Of a DNA stretch of 64,000 nucleotides, positions 12,101-19,152 are shown piece after piece (the stretch's first letter is position 1; every line of letters begins with the position of its first letter). The stretch lies in contig QLIY01000435.1 of the NCBI GenBank assembly GCA_003260075.1, forward strand, positions 42,747 through 106,746, in the 5' to 3' direction. The position numbers and the translations under genes are program-made. The notes under the pieces are model-generated. The model did no database searches and had not been told where the DNA came from. It worked only from the letters and a program-made list of their open reading frames with translations. This stretch comes from Phallusia mammillata. Lineage: Eukaryota; Chordata; Ascidiacea; Phlebobranchia; Ascidiidae.

Positions 12101-12416
12101 CAAGTATTTAGAAAGCACCGCTTCGCCACTGGTAGCAATGTCATTATACAACGAAAAGCAGTGACAGCACCAAAAAAGACTCTAAAAAATTTTTTGTAAG
12201 CTGCAAAAACTTCACTGTTTTGCAGTTTTTTACTCGGTTTATAATAGTTACCAACATGCAAAATATTTTTATATTTTACATGTCATCTTATATTCAGTAT
12301 ATTTGTCTCCAATTGACGTCCACGGAAAACTCACCAACAGGTTGCTGTTGTCCGTCAACCACGAGAGTTACGCTTGTCAGTGTTAGACAGCAAAACAACC
12401 ACTTTGAGTGAACCAT
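1..12416 (-). CDS. G1: large multi-CCP (sushi) protein with two EGF modules, 3' end outside window
   Basis: Spliced model of 26 coding exons, about 1,506 codons in the window. The order is signal peptide, CCP, EGF, EGF, then 22 more CCP, the last cut by the window edge. Internal exons are symmetric phase 1-1 and almost all CCP exons are 180-198 bases. Each full CCP has four Cys, an NG or similar turn and a Gly-rich Cys2 region. CCP modules generally bind proteins or glycans, as in complement regulators; the ligand here is unknown. A signal peptide and no membrane segment in the visible part imply a secreted or surface protein with its anchor, if any, outside the window. From exon 6980-7165 leftward, two module types alternate (B, then A). 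Family assignment is secure; exact splice sites are read by eye. It could be two genes, but no second signal peptide or poly(A) site interrupts the array. Confidence 0.75.
208..444. repeat. Join artefact: 113-bp direct repeat around ten C
   Basis: Bases 208-320 and 332-444 are the same 113-bp sequence with two or three differences. They are separated by one A and C10 (322-331). The pattern recurs at six other places in the window. It lies in a G1 intron. Confidence 0.8.
533..718 (-). CDS. G1 exon 25: CCP22, A module
   Basis: TCARPRAPINGR, ELRVQW, YTCNPGYEMTG, CQNNGQFDQRTPLC. TAG acceptor, GTAAG donor. Confidence 0.87.
779..958 (-). CDS. G1 exon 24: CCP21, B module
   Basis: RCARPTAPENGF, LPLNQSDW, AFDCIRGYRFQG, SSGFFTSHSAEC. 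GTAAC donor. Only 60 bases separate it from exon 25, the shortest intron of the gene. Confidence 0.85.
1281..1466 (-). CDS. G1 exon 23: CCP20, A module
   Basis: ICARPPVPINGR, EQRVQW, YSCNAGYVMSG, CQNNGQFDNPPPIC. TAG acceptor and GTAAG donor. Confidence 0.87.
1838..2023 (-). CDS. G1 exon 22: CCP19, B module
   Basis: LCTDPKTPRNG, IPRNTTVW, SFACNPGFNFQG, CLSTGLFSPHTTFC. GTATA donor; 186 bases. The Asn of the NFT sequon is replaced here, but an NTT sequon occurs before the Trp. Confidence 0.83.
2244..2423 (-). CDS. G1 exon 21: CCP18, A module
   Basis: TCSNPTAPVNGR, SLLQW, YTCNDGFELIG, CQNNGQFDNRPPIC. The donor is GTAGGA. Two acceptor AGs three bases apart are both in frame. Confidence 0.8.
2424..2849 (-). 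other. G1 intron where a B exon would be expected
   Basis: Exons 20 and 21 are both A type, so the B/A alternation is broken here. I looked for a relic B exon in these 426 bases and saw none, only AT-rich sequence. A clean loss or an unequal exchange between A exons would explain it. Confidence 0.5.
2850..3032 (-). CDS. G1 exon 20: CCP17, divergent A module
   Basis: ACERPVEPANGG, EKILW, YMCNNGFTLGG, SNGQFSSVPPACIG. TGGTAAG donor; 183 bases; phase 1-1. Confidence 0.87.
3230..3409 (-). CDS. G1 exon 19: CCP16, divergent B module
   Basis: TCTITPLLDGR, LPLGQNEW, NFVCNDGFTLLG, GNGSFSTQNPSCAG. It keeps the B-type layout, but the NFT sequon has become NFV. GTAGG donor. Confidence 0.85.
3728..3913 (-). 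CDS. G1 exon 18: CCP15, A module
   Basis: A type: TCSRPAAPMNGG, EQRLQW, LTFTCNSGFVMNG, CQSNGQFNSLAPLC. GTAAG donor. Confidence 0.88.
4176..4358 (-). CDS. G1 exon 17: CCP14, B module
   Basis: B type: QCTNPSTPLNG, SWPREKTVW, NFTCNPGFSLTG, TSHNPSCRG. GTAAG donor. Confidence 0.88.
4501..4680 (-). CDS. G1 exon 16: CCP13, A module
   Basis: A type: TCNRPAAPINGG, EQRLQW, LTFTCNSGFVMRG, CQSNGQFSNMAPMC. GTGAG donor, 180 bases. Confidence 0.88.
4860..5042 (-). CDS. G1 exon 15: CCP12, B module
   Basis: B type: QCTNPSTPVNG, NFTCNPGFSLTG, CLSTGIFTSHNPSC. Large parts are identical at DNA level to exon 13 (5584-5766), indicating recent duplication or gene conversion. Confidence 0.87.
5252..5437 (-). CDS. 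G1 exon 14: CCP11, A module
   Basis: A type: SCNRPAAPINGG, ERRLQW, LTFTCNSGFTMTG, CLGNGQFSSLAPMC. TAG acceptor, GTAAG donor. Confidence 0.87.
5584..5766 (-). CDS. G1 exon 13: CCP10, B module
   Basis: B type: QCTNPSTPVNG, NFTCNVGFSLTG, CQNTGFFTSHNPSC. Its donor is GTTTGA, weaker than the GTRAG of its neighbours, so this module may be skipped or variably spliced. Confidence 0.8.
6006..6191 (-). CDS. G1 exon 12: CCP9, A module
   Basis: A type: TCNRPEAPINGQ, EQRSQW, LTFTCNIGFVMTG, CLNNGQFSSMAPMC. Read from the sequence between a TAG acceptor and a GTAAG donor. Confidence 0.87.
6373..6558 (-). CDS. G1 exon 11: CCP8, B module
   Basis: B type: QCTNPSTPSNG, NFTCNAGFTLTG, CLSTGLFTPHNPRC. GTGAG donor, 186 bases. 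Confidence 0.88.
6667..6852 (-). CDS. G1 exon 10: CCP7, A module
   Basis: A type: TCNRPVAPINGG, EQRLQW, LTFTCNSGFV, CQNNGQFSSPAPLC. The acceptor could be three bases further upstream (TAG) without frame change. Confidence 0.88.
6980..7165 (-). CDS. G1 exon 9: CCP6, B module
   Basis: B type: QCTNPSTPLNG, SWPRGKSVW, NFTCNAGF, TSHNPICTG. It carries the NFT glycosylation sequon next to Cys2. GTGAG donor. First member of the alternating B/A run. Confidence 0.88.
7556..7723 (-). CDS. G1 exon 8: CCP5, short and divergent
   Basis: Only 168 bases. TCSQFTAPLNG, FACNIGFMMTG and ECRNGLFSGQAPTCS hold the four Cys, but the segment between Cys1 and Cys2 is shortened (IVIQNANVVVF) and has lost the usual Trp. 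GTGAG donor; phase kept. Confidence 0.78.
8029..8214 (-). CDS. G1 exon 7: CCP4 (A-like)
   Basis: CCP with TCQAPLAPPNG, YACNAGYTVTGRSMAVC and GNGEFSNGPPTCS, the A-type pattern. GTAAG donor. An alternative acceptor six bases inside (after CTGTAG) keeps the frame. Confidence 0.82.
8616..8813 (-). CDS. G1 exon 6: CCP3 (B-like)
   Basis: CCP with an N-terminal linker (ADQPSS), then VSCTNLSI, LPSGQTEW, VFFVCDNG and TEHNPTCRG. The NPTC ending places it with the B-type modules. GTAGC donor. Confidence 0.85.
9110..9304 (-). CDS. G1 exon 5: CCP2
   Basis: CCP starting ICPKPIGEN, with FPAEKSEW, GYACAEGY and SVPVCQ. The last codons extend to the GTAAAT donor (CQVKQG), so the module is slightly long at 195 bases. 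Phase 1 on both sides. Confidence 0.8.
9305..10668 (-). other. G1 intron 4 holding degraded transposons
   Basis: The longest G1 intron. At 10061-10552 an inverted pair (TTGGCGTAGC at the left, GCTACGCCA at the right) brackets an element of about 490 bp. Inside it, 10140-10463 looks like a degraded hAT element: its right end, read in reverse, begins AGTGGTTCTCAAACC. No exon-like sequence was found in the rest. Confidence 0.5.
10669..10791 (-). CDS. G1 exon 4: EGF-like module 2
   Basis: Six Cys spaced C-x4-C-x5-C-x7-C-x-C-x12-C with the ending LRQCIG shared in form with LRQCVG of G2 exon 4 (32603-32734). GTAAG donor, phase 1. Confidence 0.8.
11061..11198 (-). CDS. G1 exon 3: EGF-like module 1
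   Basis: Six Cys spaced C-x3-C-x5-C-x8-C-x-C-x11-C, ending in CVCNPGFFTHPADGC, an EGF-like fold. GTAAG donor, phase 1 on both sides. Paralogous to 33193-33357 in G2, which carries the matching CACNPGFFKHPVEGC. Confidence 0.82.
11484..11678 (-). CDS. G1 exon 2: CCP1
   Basis: Complete CCP running from FCYRPPG to TTPRCL, with four Cys. It keeps the usual Trp between Cys3 and Cys4 (GDGIWTVEGG), which most later modules lack. The acceptor follows a polypyrimidine tract. It matches the first CCP of G2 (33614-33802) in position and form. Confidence 0.85.
11679..12334 (-). other. G1 intron 1, no recognisable content
   Basis: AT-rich sequence between the signal-peptide exon and CCP1. No repeat, exon or regulatory motif was identified. 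Confidence 0.4.
12335..12416 (-). CDS. G1 exon 1: signal peptide
   Basis: ATG at 12414-12416 starts a 27-codon exon with a hydrophobic core (LFCCLTLTSVTLVV) followed by DGQQQPV, a typical signal peptide. It ends at a GTGAG donor in phase 1. This is the only ATG upstream of the CCP/EGF series with a signal sequence in frame. Confidence 0.8.
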
Positions 12417-14126
12417 TGTACTGTCTTCGCAAAAATATAATTTTAAAGGAATCCTGTCAATACGAAAGCACACATTAGACTAACTGTTTTTTTGGTTTTG
12501 AAAAAAAAAAACACTTTCTCTTGCTTCCTTGTGTTTAAAACAAAAGGAGTCGAACCAACGCTAAAGTGACTATAGGCTTTGGAGGATGCGAATTTTAAAT
12601 AATATGCCATTTTCGAAACGTTGCTACCCAAACTCAAAACGAGTTCATGTGACTGCTTGTGCTGATCTGAGTCAAACCTTTTTAAGTCTTTTGCCAGAAT
12701 GTATTCTTTTTTAACATTGTGGGACGAATTCAATCTTGTGTCTTGCCTCCCAGCGATTCCCAGTCAAGCCCCGAGTTTTGTGGGTAACTTGACGCCCCTC
12801 TAAGACCTCGGGTAAGATTAGAATTTTGATATTTGGGACCGCAGCCTGCACATAATGCACTGTTACTTTCCATTTTCACTTGAGGTCGGTATTTTGCGAT
12901 GAAAAGTTCGTTATAAAACGATATGTGAGTTTGGGATGATTGATACGTTTTTCGATAAGATATATGTGCCTTTTTGGGTAAACGATAGTTCTCGTCATTT
13001 CAATTGCAGAAGGTGGGGCTAATTTTACATTGATACTGGACATTTGACCAATGGTATGATTTATGTTTGATGTCTGGATTTCACGTTTCGCATCGCAAAG
13101 TAAAAACCTTAAAGTGATGATTTGTTGTTTTAGCAATTCGCTTTAAACTACCACAAGCATCAGGCTTTTAAAACCATTTGTGTTTTTGTCAAAAAATATA
13201 GGGAACACTTCAAAGAAAACAAATGACTGATCAGTGACACTATTGTTCGCTAATTTGCACTGTCTTTGACACCTCCAGCACGAATTCTTTTACATATCCA
13301 CTTAAAATACGTGCTCTCTAAATTCTCAAGACCCCCTGTAGGCAAAACTCTTTACCTGGAAACTTCGCTTGTTTATCGGGCCTTGTGTCCTCCCCAACTG
13401 CACGTTTCGTGATCATTTACTTGGCGACTGTGGTTATTTTTTACATGTTTGTTTTTATGTTGTCTTTTATGTATGTCGATAGTACTTGAGCTAAAGTTCC
13501 TTTTTCGCTTCATATTTGTGGCATCAACCGTGAATATTGTATAAAAGTTGCTTTACTAATTCTGATTTTTTTAACAACCAGGTTTATTCAGCAACATCGA
13601 AACCTACTTTTACAATTGCAAGATTTTTTTAGTTTGATAATATCGGCTTTTTATGATAGTCTCGTGCTTATGCAAGCTTCGTTGTTTGCCATAAATATTT
13701 ACCTGGAATTTGTCGTTACCCTTTGACATATACTTTGTATTGCCCTAAAGCTATTCGAAACAAAACACTGACCCTTAACCTTTAAAAGATTAGGTTATTT
13801 GGCCCTGAAGCTATAGAAGTTTAATGCCGTGTATATTGCGTTTGTGGTGTCGTTTACCTAAAATATTAACAAACTGAATCCTTGTAGAAATTTTTTTTTT
13901 GTATGTCCTTTCTGATAGTATGTTACTATAATGTGCGTGACAACGTAAATGATTTTCATCTCTTAAAAATGTCCTACATTTTCTTTTATAGAATCCAAAA
14001 TCATATCAAATTGACACCTGGTCAAAGACCTGATCTATACGGTTGGTGTTGATAATTTCCAACCGTGTTTCTAACCTTTAGCATTGAAAAGCTGCCTCAA
14101 AGCTTTCAAAAACAGCATTTTGGAGG
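12417..14126. other. Intergenic region between G3 and G1
   Basis: No exon with a domain or signal peptide was found. An AATTATATTTTTG stretch at about 12430-12442 could serve as a TATA-type promoter for G1, but the match is weak. The short open frames here have no recognisable content. Confidence 0.4.
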
Positions 14127-14132
14127 TTTATT
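14127..14132 (-). terminator. Poly(A) signal of G3
   Basis: AATAAA on the minus strand, about 80 bases beyond the TAA of the proposed last G3 exon. Confidence 0.5.
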
Positions 14133-14212
14133 GACAAAAACAGCGCACAGTATCGGTATTTTAACACTCAGCTTTGGAAAAAAAAATTCTTTCTGCAGCA
14201 ATAACAACAACC

Positions 14213-14259
14213 TTACATGAGACTCGAAGTAATCGGGGTTGGTGACTCGGTTGAAATAG
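14213..14259 (-). CDS. G3 exon 5: Ser/Thr/Pro tail and stop (tentative)
   Basis: Acceptor TTTTTTGCAG is followed in phase by ISTESPTPITSSLM and TAA. An overlapping GTAAGG could act as a donor instead, in which case the gene would continue. The downstream poly(A) signal favours a terminal exon. Confidence 0.5.
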
Positions 14260-15717
14260 CTGCAAAAAACATTGAATAAATGTTTGTCACGAAGTAGTGG
14301 GAGTGGCAATAAACTGTTACGTTTGCACTTTAACGAAACCCTTCTGCATAGTATCTCAATTAACACTTTTCAAACGACTAAAAGATTTCTTTTGCAACTA
14401 TTGGAAATTATTCGATTTAATTTTGCGGTAAATGATAAAGTTAAATCAATACAACGAGATAAGAAAAGTAACCTACCTTCACAAACCGGCAGAGGACCGA
14501 ATATACTGCCGTCCCCTTGACAGAATCGAATTGGTAGAGCAAATATTGGGTGGCTGGTCGGACTTGTCACATAACGGTAACCTGGCAGACACATGTAAGT
14601 GATAATTTCGTTGGCTCGCCATTTCGATTTGCCTTCAGGAACGATCTTAGCATTTGCAGGAACTTCAGGATTGTTGCAAATCACTTCTGCAAAAATTTAC
14701 ACATGATTAACGTATGTGCATTGTCATTTACCCACATCTGCTAAGACACTTGTTAAGTAACTGTAAAACGAGTTGGAGATATTAAAGAAACGTCCGCTGC
14801 ATCTTAATGTAGTGTTAAAGAGTCATTAGTTTTTTTTTCTTACCTTTGCATTTTGGGACATCTCCTAAAATGGTTCCGTCCGGTGTGCAGAAACGAGTTG
14901 AGGAACCAACAATTTGGTAGCCAGTAGTGCACTTGTAAGTAATTAGCTCCGTGGGTTTCCAAACCGTCTTTTCTGGTGGAACAGTCATGGCGTTTGCCGG
15001 AACTTGTGGGTTGTTGCAAGTCACTGAAATGTTTGGTTGTACGAATGGCGAAGCTACTTGGTCAATCTCCACTTCTGTGAAATATACATACACTATGTTT
15101 TTACTTTCTTGTAAAAATTTAGATTAAAGTTTGTCAGCATACTCATATATTTAAATTAGCCCCAACTCTAAAATAACCACTATGTGCAGAGTTGATATTT
15201 TTGACTCACCTTTGCAAACTGGCAATTTGCCGAAAATTTTCCCGTTCGGCAGACAAAACCGTAGTGGGTGGCTGTCATGTGTGAACTTATAACCGGAGAT
15301 GCACTTATACGCAATGATTTCCAGTGTCTGCCACTCCGTTTTTCCTTTGGGGTAAATACCCCCCCCCCGTAGTGGGTGGCTGTCATGTGTGAACGTATAA
15401 CCGGAGATGCACTTATACGCAATAATTTCCAGTGTCTGCCACTCCGTTTTTCCTTTGGGGTAAATCTTTGCGTTCGGTGGCACTCTCGGACTTTTACAAG
15501 TACCTGTAATGAAAGAGAACATGCCGAAATTAATCAGAGTACTTAATCGTTCTGATATACTCATCTGCGCGATTTTTGTCCATCAGGCAAATAACAGCGT
15601 TCCTGCATATCATCACCCCCCTTCAAATGAAAGAAAACGTTTCTTACCTTGTCCAATAACAAGAAGACCAAGACTAGCAAATACAAGAAAACTAAACATA
15701 GAAGTTTTGCAGTCCAT
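14213..15717 (-). CDS. G3: small secreted protein with three CCP modules
   Basis: Five coding exons: 15717-15648 (signal peptide), 15503-15210 (CCP1), 15074-14844 (CCP2), 14686-14477 (CCP3) and 14259-14213 (Ser/Thr/Pro tail, stop TAA). The phases agree throughout, giving about 247 aa once the 108-base artefact in CCP1 is removed. The CCP modules belong to the NPEVPANA subtype shared with G4 and the tail of G2. A TATA box lies upstream, and an AATAAA signal lies 80 bases past the stop. No membrane segment or GPI signal is visible, so it is probably secreted. The short last exon is the least certain part. Confidence 0.7.
14477..14686 (-). CDS. G3 exon 4: CCP3
   Basis: ICNNPEVPANAK, KSKW, YMCLPGYRYV, then an insertion (TSPTSHPIFALP) before RFCQGDGSIFGPLPVC. 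GTAGG donor, phase 1. Confidence 0.82.
14844..15074 (-). CDS. G3 exon 3: CCP2 with linker
   Basis: Linker EVEIDQVASPFVQPN, then TCNNPQVPANAM, VPPEKTVW, YKCTTGYQIVG, RFCTPDGTILGDVPKC. 231 bases, GTAAG donor. Confidence 0.83.
15210..15503 (-). CDS. G3 exon 2: CCP1, inflated by an in-frame assembly repeat
   Basis: TCKSPRVPPNAKI, KTEW, YKCISGY, RFCLPNGKIFGKLPVC. The exon is 294 bases because 15261-15368 repeats part of it around a C10 run. Without those 108 bases it is 186 bases, the normal CCP length. As assembled it reads through C10 as glycines and gains a false half-domain. Confidence 0.75.
15261..15465. repeat. Join artefact: 97-bp direct repeat around ten C, inside a coding exon
   Basis: 15261-15357 and 15369-15465 are near-identical and separated by A plus C10 (15359-15368). 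The two copies differ at a few positions, as expected for two alleles. Confidence 0.82.
15648..15717 (-). CDS. G3 exon 1: signal peptide
   Basis: ATG at 15715-15717. Residues 1-24 have the core FSFLVFASLGLLVIG, and the exon ends in phase 1 at a GTAAG donor. Confidence 0.8.
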
Positions 15718-15804
15718 GATGTCGTTGTTGATTTCCAAGTTTTTGTCTTCCTTAATGCGTATGTCGAAGTTGGAGTTTGATACCGAAAGTAACAGGCAGT
15801 TGTT

Positions 15805-15814
15805 GGTTTTATAC
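15805..15814 (-). promoter_or_regulatory. Probable TATA box of G3
   Basis: GTATAAAACC on the minus strand, about 90 bases upstream of the G3 start codon, which would give a 5' UTR of roughly 60 bases. Confidence 0.5.
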
Positions 15815-16252
15815 AGAACTTGCTAATGTATATGCAAAGTATTCTTTGCTTTTGTTCCAAGCCGTTGGCCATTCGTTGAAACTCCAAGGTCTTGAGTTGT
15901 TCATTAACATGCAAAGCTTAATTTTGTGTAATGCCTAGTTCGTGTAACAATTTTGTTATCGCCATATAGGTAAGAGTTTTACTTTGAAAACGTGATGCCT
16001 ATGTGAGTGTTAATTTTTAGAAATATACCACAACATCAGTTTCTATTTTATCGGCGAACGTTACGTTGGAAAAATGCGCTACGACAAAACGTGATGATAA
16101 ATTAATGCAAGACGCTTATTTCCATGGAACAAATATTCGCAATTTGCCTTGATTGCGTTGCAGACCAGTAGTTGGAAAATGGATGCCTAAGGCTACAAGT
16201 CGGACAGGCCTTCAATGTAAATTTGTAGGCAGAACAGCTTTTTTACTGCTTG

Positions 16253-16665
16253 GACTAAAGCAGTGGTTCTCAAACTTTTCCATTATTTTTTCAAAACGGT
16301 TTCTTTGCCATTATTTCGAGGGCTCGCGGTCCTCAAGCCTGAATGTGTTTTTCAGAAAAACGAAAGTTGATCACAGGATTTTAGCTAGTTTTGCGAAATT
16401 ACGCATAACAAAGATCCAAAGACAACTTGCGACATCACAGACAAGACAACAAAACATTACAATTGTGCGCGAACAACTGCATTTTTGTTGGTTGTTACGC
16501 AATAAAGGCTATTGTTTAGCAATGGAGACAGTCAATTCTCAATTCTACTTTGATTTAAACTTATTCAGTGGACAAACTGACGCCAAAGTTTCGCGGTTCC
16601 CCCGAAATCGCCTCACGCACCCCTAAAGGACCGCGGACCCCAGTTTGAGAACCGCTGGACTAAAG
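16253..16665. mobile_element. hAT-type MITE with target site duplication
   Basis: The element 16261-16657 starts CAGTGGTTCTCAAACTTTTC, and its other end in reverse starts CAGCGGTTCTCAAACTGG. It is flanked by an 8-base direct repeat GACTAAAG (16253-16260 and 16658-16665). Eight-base target duplication and CAG-starting ends are hAT features. At 397 bp it has no transposase and is non-autonomous. Confidence 0.85.
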
Positions 16666-16931
16666 GCTTTGTACCTCATTGAATTCGGGGATAATTTTTA
16701 TTGCAAAGTTGTAGAGCAGATGCTGCTTGAATTATCTGCATATACTCACTACATTAACATAGTTTAAAAATAGATTTTCGTTCATAAAAAACACGAAGTC
16801 ATTCGTTGTTTGTGATTTGTGAGATACTTAATTTTCTCCTTTTCATCAGTAGCCTTTTTAAATAAAACACATCTGTTGTTTTACAGATATATGGCATCGA
16901 CCTATTTACATGCTTCTTATTTATACGTACT

Positions 16932-17181
16932 TCCAAATATCTCACTAGCATTTACATCTGTTTTCAATGAGGACAACTGTTAACAACAACACGTGTTTTT
17001 TTAATTTTTAAGTAACAAAACGTGTACTATTGTGAAAAAGCATGTCGTTGGGCCCCCCCCCCTCCAAATATCTCACTAGCATTTACATCTGTTTTCAATG
17101 AGGACAACTGCTAACAACAACACGTGTTTTTTAATTTTTAAGTAACAAAACGTGTACTATAGTGAAAAAGCATGTCGTTGG
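16932..17181. repeat. Join artefact: direct repeat of about 120 bp around ten C
   Basis: 16932-17052 and 17063-17181 are near-identical, with C10 at 17053-17062. Confidence 0.8.
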
Positions 17182-17983
17182 AATATAAGCTTACTTGTAT
17201 GCCGTGGCTTTTAAGATGTGTTTGTTTACTTGCACTTCATGTGTCAAATGTAGACAAATGTACTTTTATCGTTAAGTTGTAGCTCTGGTTTCAAAAGTTT
17301 TGTTCTTGCCAGTTATGTTTACCAACAGGCGGTTTCTTCGATAAAGGGTACAAAAGGCGTGCCTGTAATCAACGCCTGTTTTGCGCGGCAGTTTTGTGGC
17401 GCTTTGCGCTGTTCGTCTGATGTTGGATATGTTAATTTGCGCGGAACATTTGGTAACAGTAAAGTCTTGTGGCATACTAACTTGTAATCTTGTACGGATT
17501 TTTTCAGCATAGAATTAGGTGACAAATATTTCGTTTTTTAGAAATCAGACCAGATTGCAGAATTGGACATGGTAAATGGAATGCATAACAGATGAGGAGC
17601 CAAAACTGATCTTCATTTCATTTCACATGTTTGTTTAAAGTTGACCCAAACAAGTTTGAAGGCCAAACTAAGTACCGAGTTTTGATATCCGAGTTTGCCG
17701 TTAAAAGACAGTTGGATTAAGCTTTTGCTTGGATTGAAAGTTTTTGTACGTCTGTTGTTTAATCAATTAGTTCTTAACATAACAGAAAAGTTAAGAATTC
17801 TATATCTGTATGCGTGTTTTATTTGCGTATGGTACACAAGTGTAATAGTGTGATTTAAAACTGAAACTTACAAACTATACCCAAAACTGGTAATAATATC
17901 TATAACTTTCAGCATGCGACAAAACCAAAACATTTGGAACTTTACATATAAGAGAAAATCACTTAAAAGATGCAATCGTACAA

Positions 17984-18193
17984 AATTGCAATCGTCCTGT
18001 CTGTATTTTAGGAAAACGTCTCAAACAAGCATTTCATTCTTATGTTTGTTTAGTTTCCATTGCGCCTCTTTTTATGTGTATTTCCCCCCCCCCAATTGCA
18101 ATCGTCCTGTCTGTATTTTAGGAAAACGTCTCAAACAAGCACTTCATTCTTATGTTTGTTTAGTTTCCATTACGCCTCTTTTTATGTGTATTT
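17984..18193. repeat. Join artefact: 100-bp direct repeat around ten C
   Basis: 17984-18083 and 18094-18193 are near-identical, with C10 at 18084-18093. One copy differs by single bases, consistent with allelic contig ends. Confidence 0.8.
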
Positions 18194-18928
18194 TATTTTA
18201 TTTAACAAGGTTTAGAAAAATTTTAAGAAATCACATCACTGTTAGCTTGTGTCCTTGTTGTGTAAATAATGTGTTGTTGGTTTAATATTCGCAAAACATA
18301 ACGATTTCGGCACACTTTGCCATGTAAAGGGGAACACTTGACGTGGTAAAATCTTGCCGAAAAAAAATCACACAGTATTCTTTTATCAAAATTACTTTTA
18401 TCCGTCGGTAATTGGAGAAAATAGGCTATGCTTTAAATTTAAAATGAATCATTTTCGGCAAGATTAGATGAGCATGAGGTAATTTAAATCGTTTAAAACA
18501 CGACCTGTATGTCTAACACAGCCCTAGCCGGTCATATAACACGATTGAATATAACGTGGCAAATATACAATGTTATGATCAAATATAGACACATTTTTAC
18601 TTAGAGATTTATAATGCATGACTAAAATATAAAATACGCCGAATTTGTTTTACAATGCAAGATACTCGGTCGATTTGAACGTATAAAATACAGAAATAAA
18701 ATCGAATCTGCTCATACAACGAATTTGCAATCCGTTTCGTCAGCCAGTCATCTTCATTTAGTTTCCCATTCTGAAACAAAGTATTTTGTTGTAAGATCTG
18801 GAATTATATATATTTTTTGGGCTGAATATTTTAATTCGCTAATTTGTTTTAGCTGCTTAAAAAACGACAAGAGCTTAAGCAGCATTTTTGCCAAACTTTT
18901 TGGTATAATTATCTCCAATATTGTTCAC

Positions 18929-19152
18929 TTACGAAACACATCTGGCCAATTCGACTGCTAGGGTTCGGTCCCCAAGACACATGTTCCTTTCCATGCCCTG
19001 CAGTTCATATCCTTCGTTGCATTTGAGGAAGAATACTACTTCGACATCGAACATAGTTTGGCCTTGTGGCTCGATGTATCCATTTACCGGTTGTGGGGGC
19101 GTACACATCAGTGGTGCCGTCGTCAAAGGCTGTGCAGGAACGCTGGGTTTCG
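18929..19152 (-). CDS. G4 exon 6: last CCP and stop
   Basis: Linker PSVPAQPLTT, then MCTPPQPVNGY, LKCNEGYELQG, NMCLGDRTLAVELARCVS and TAA at 18929-18931. ATTAAA on the minus strand at 18830-18835 may be the poly(A) signal. Confidence 0.8.

Larger units (their letters stand above)
15718..18829. other. Intergenic region between G4 and G3
   Basis: No gene recognised. It holds a 397-bp hAT MITE (16261-16657) and two C10 join repeats (around 17053 and 18084). The sequence from about 18283 onward matches the 3' flank of G2. Remaining sequence is AT-rich without visible structure. Confidence 0.5.

Noticed and set aside
15180..15422. 80-codon minus-strand frame with repeated segment
   Set aside because: Shadow of G3 exon 2 in another frame; its repeat is the join artefact.
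16153..16626. 157-codon open frame as a gene
   Set aside because: It lies almost entirely within a non-autonomous hAT MITE and has no transposase features.
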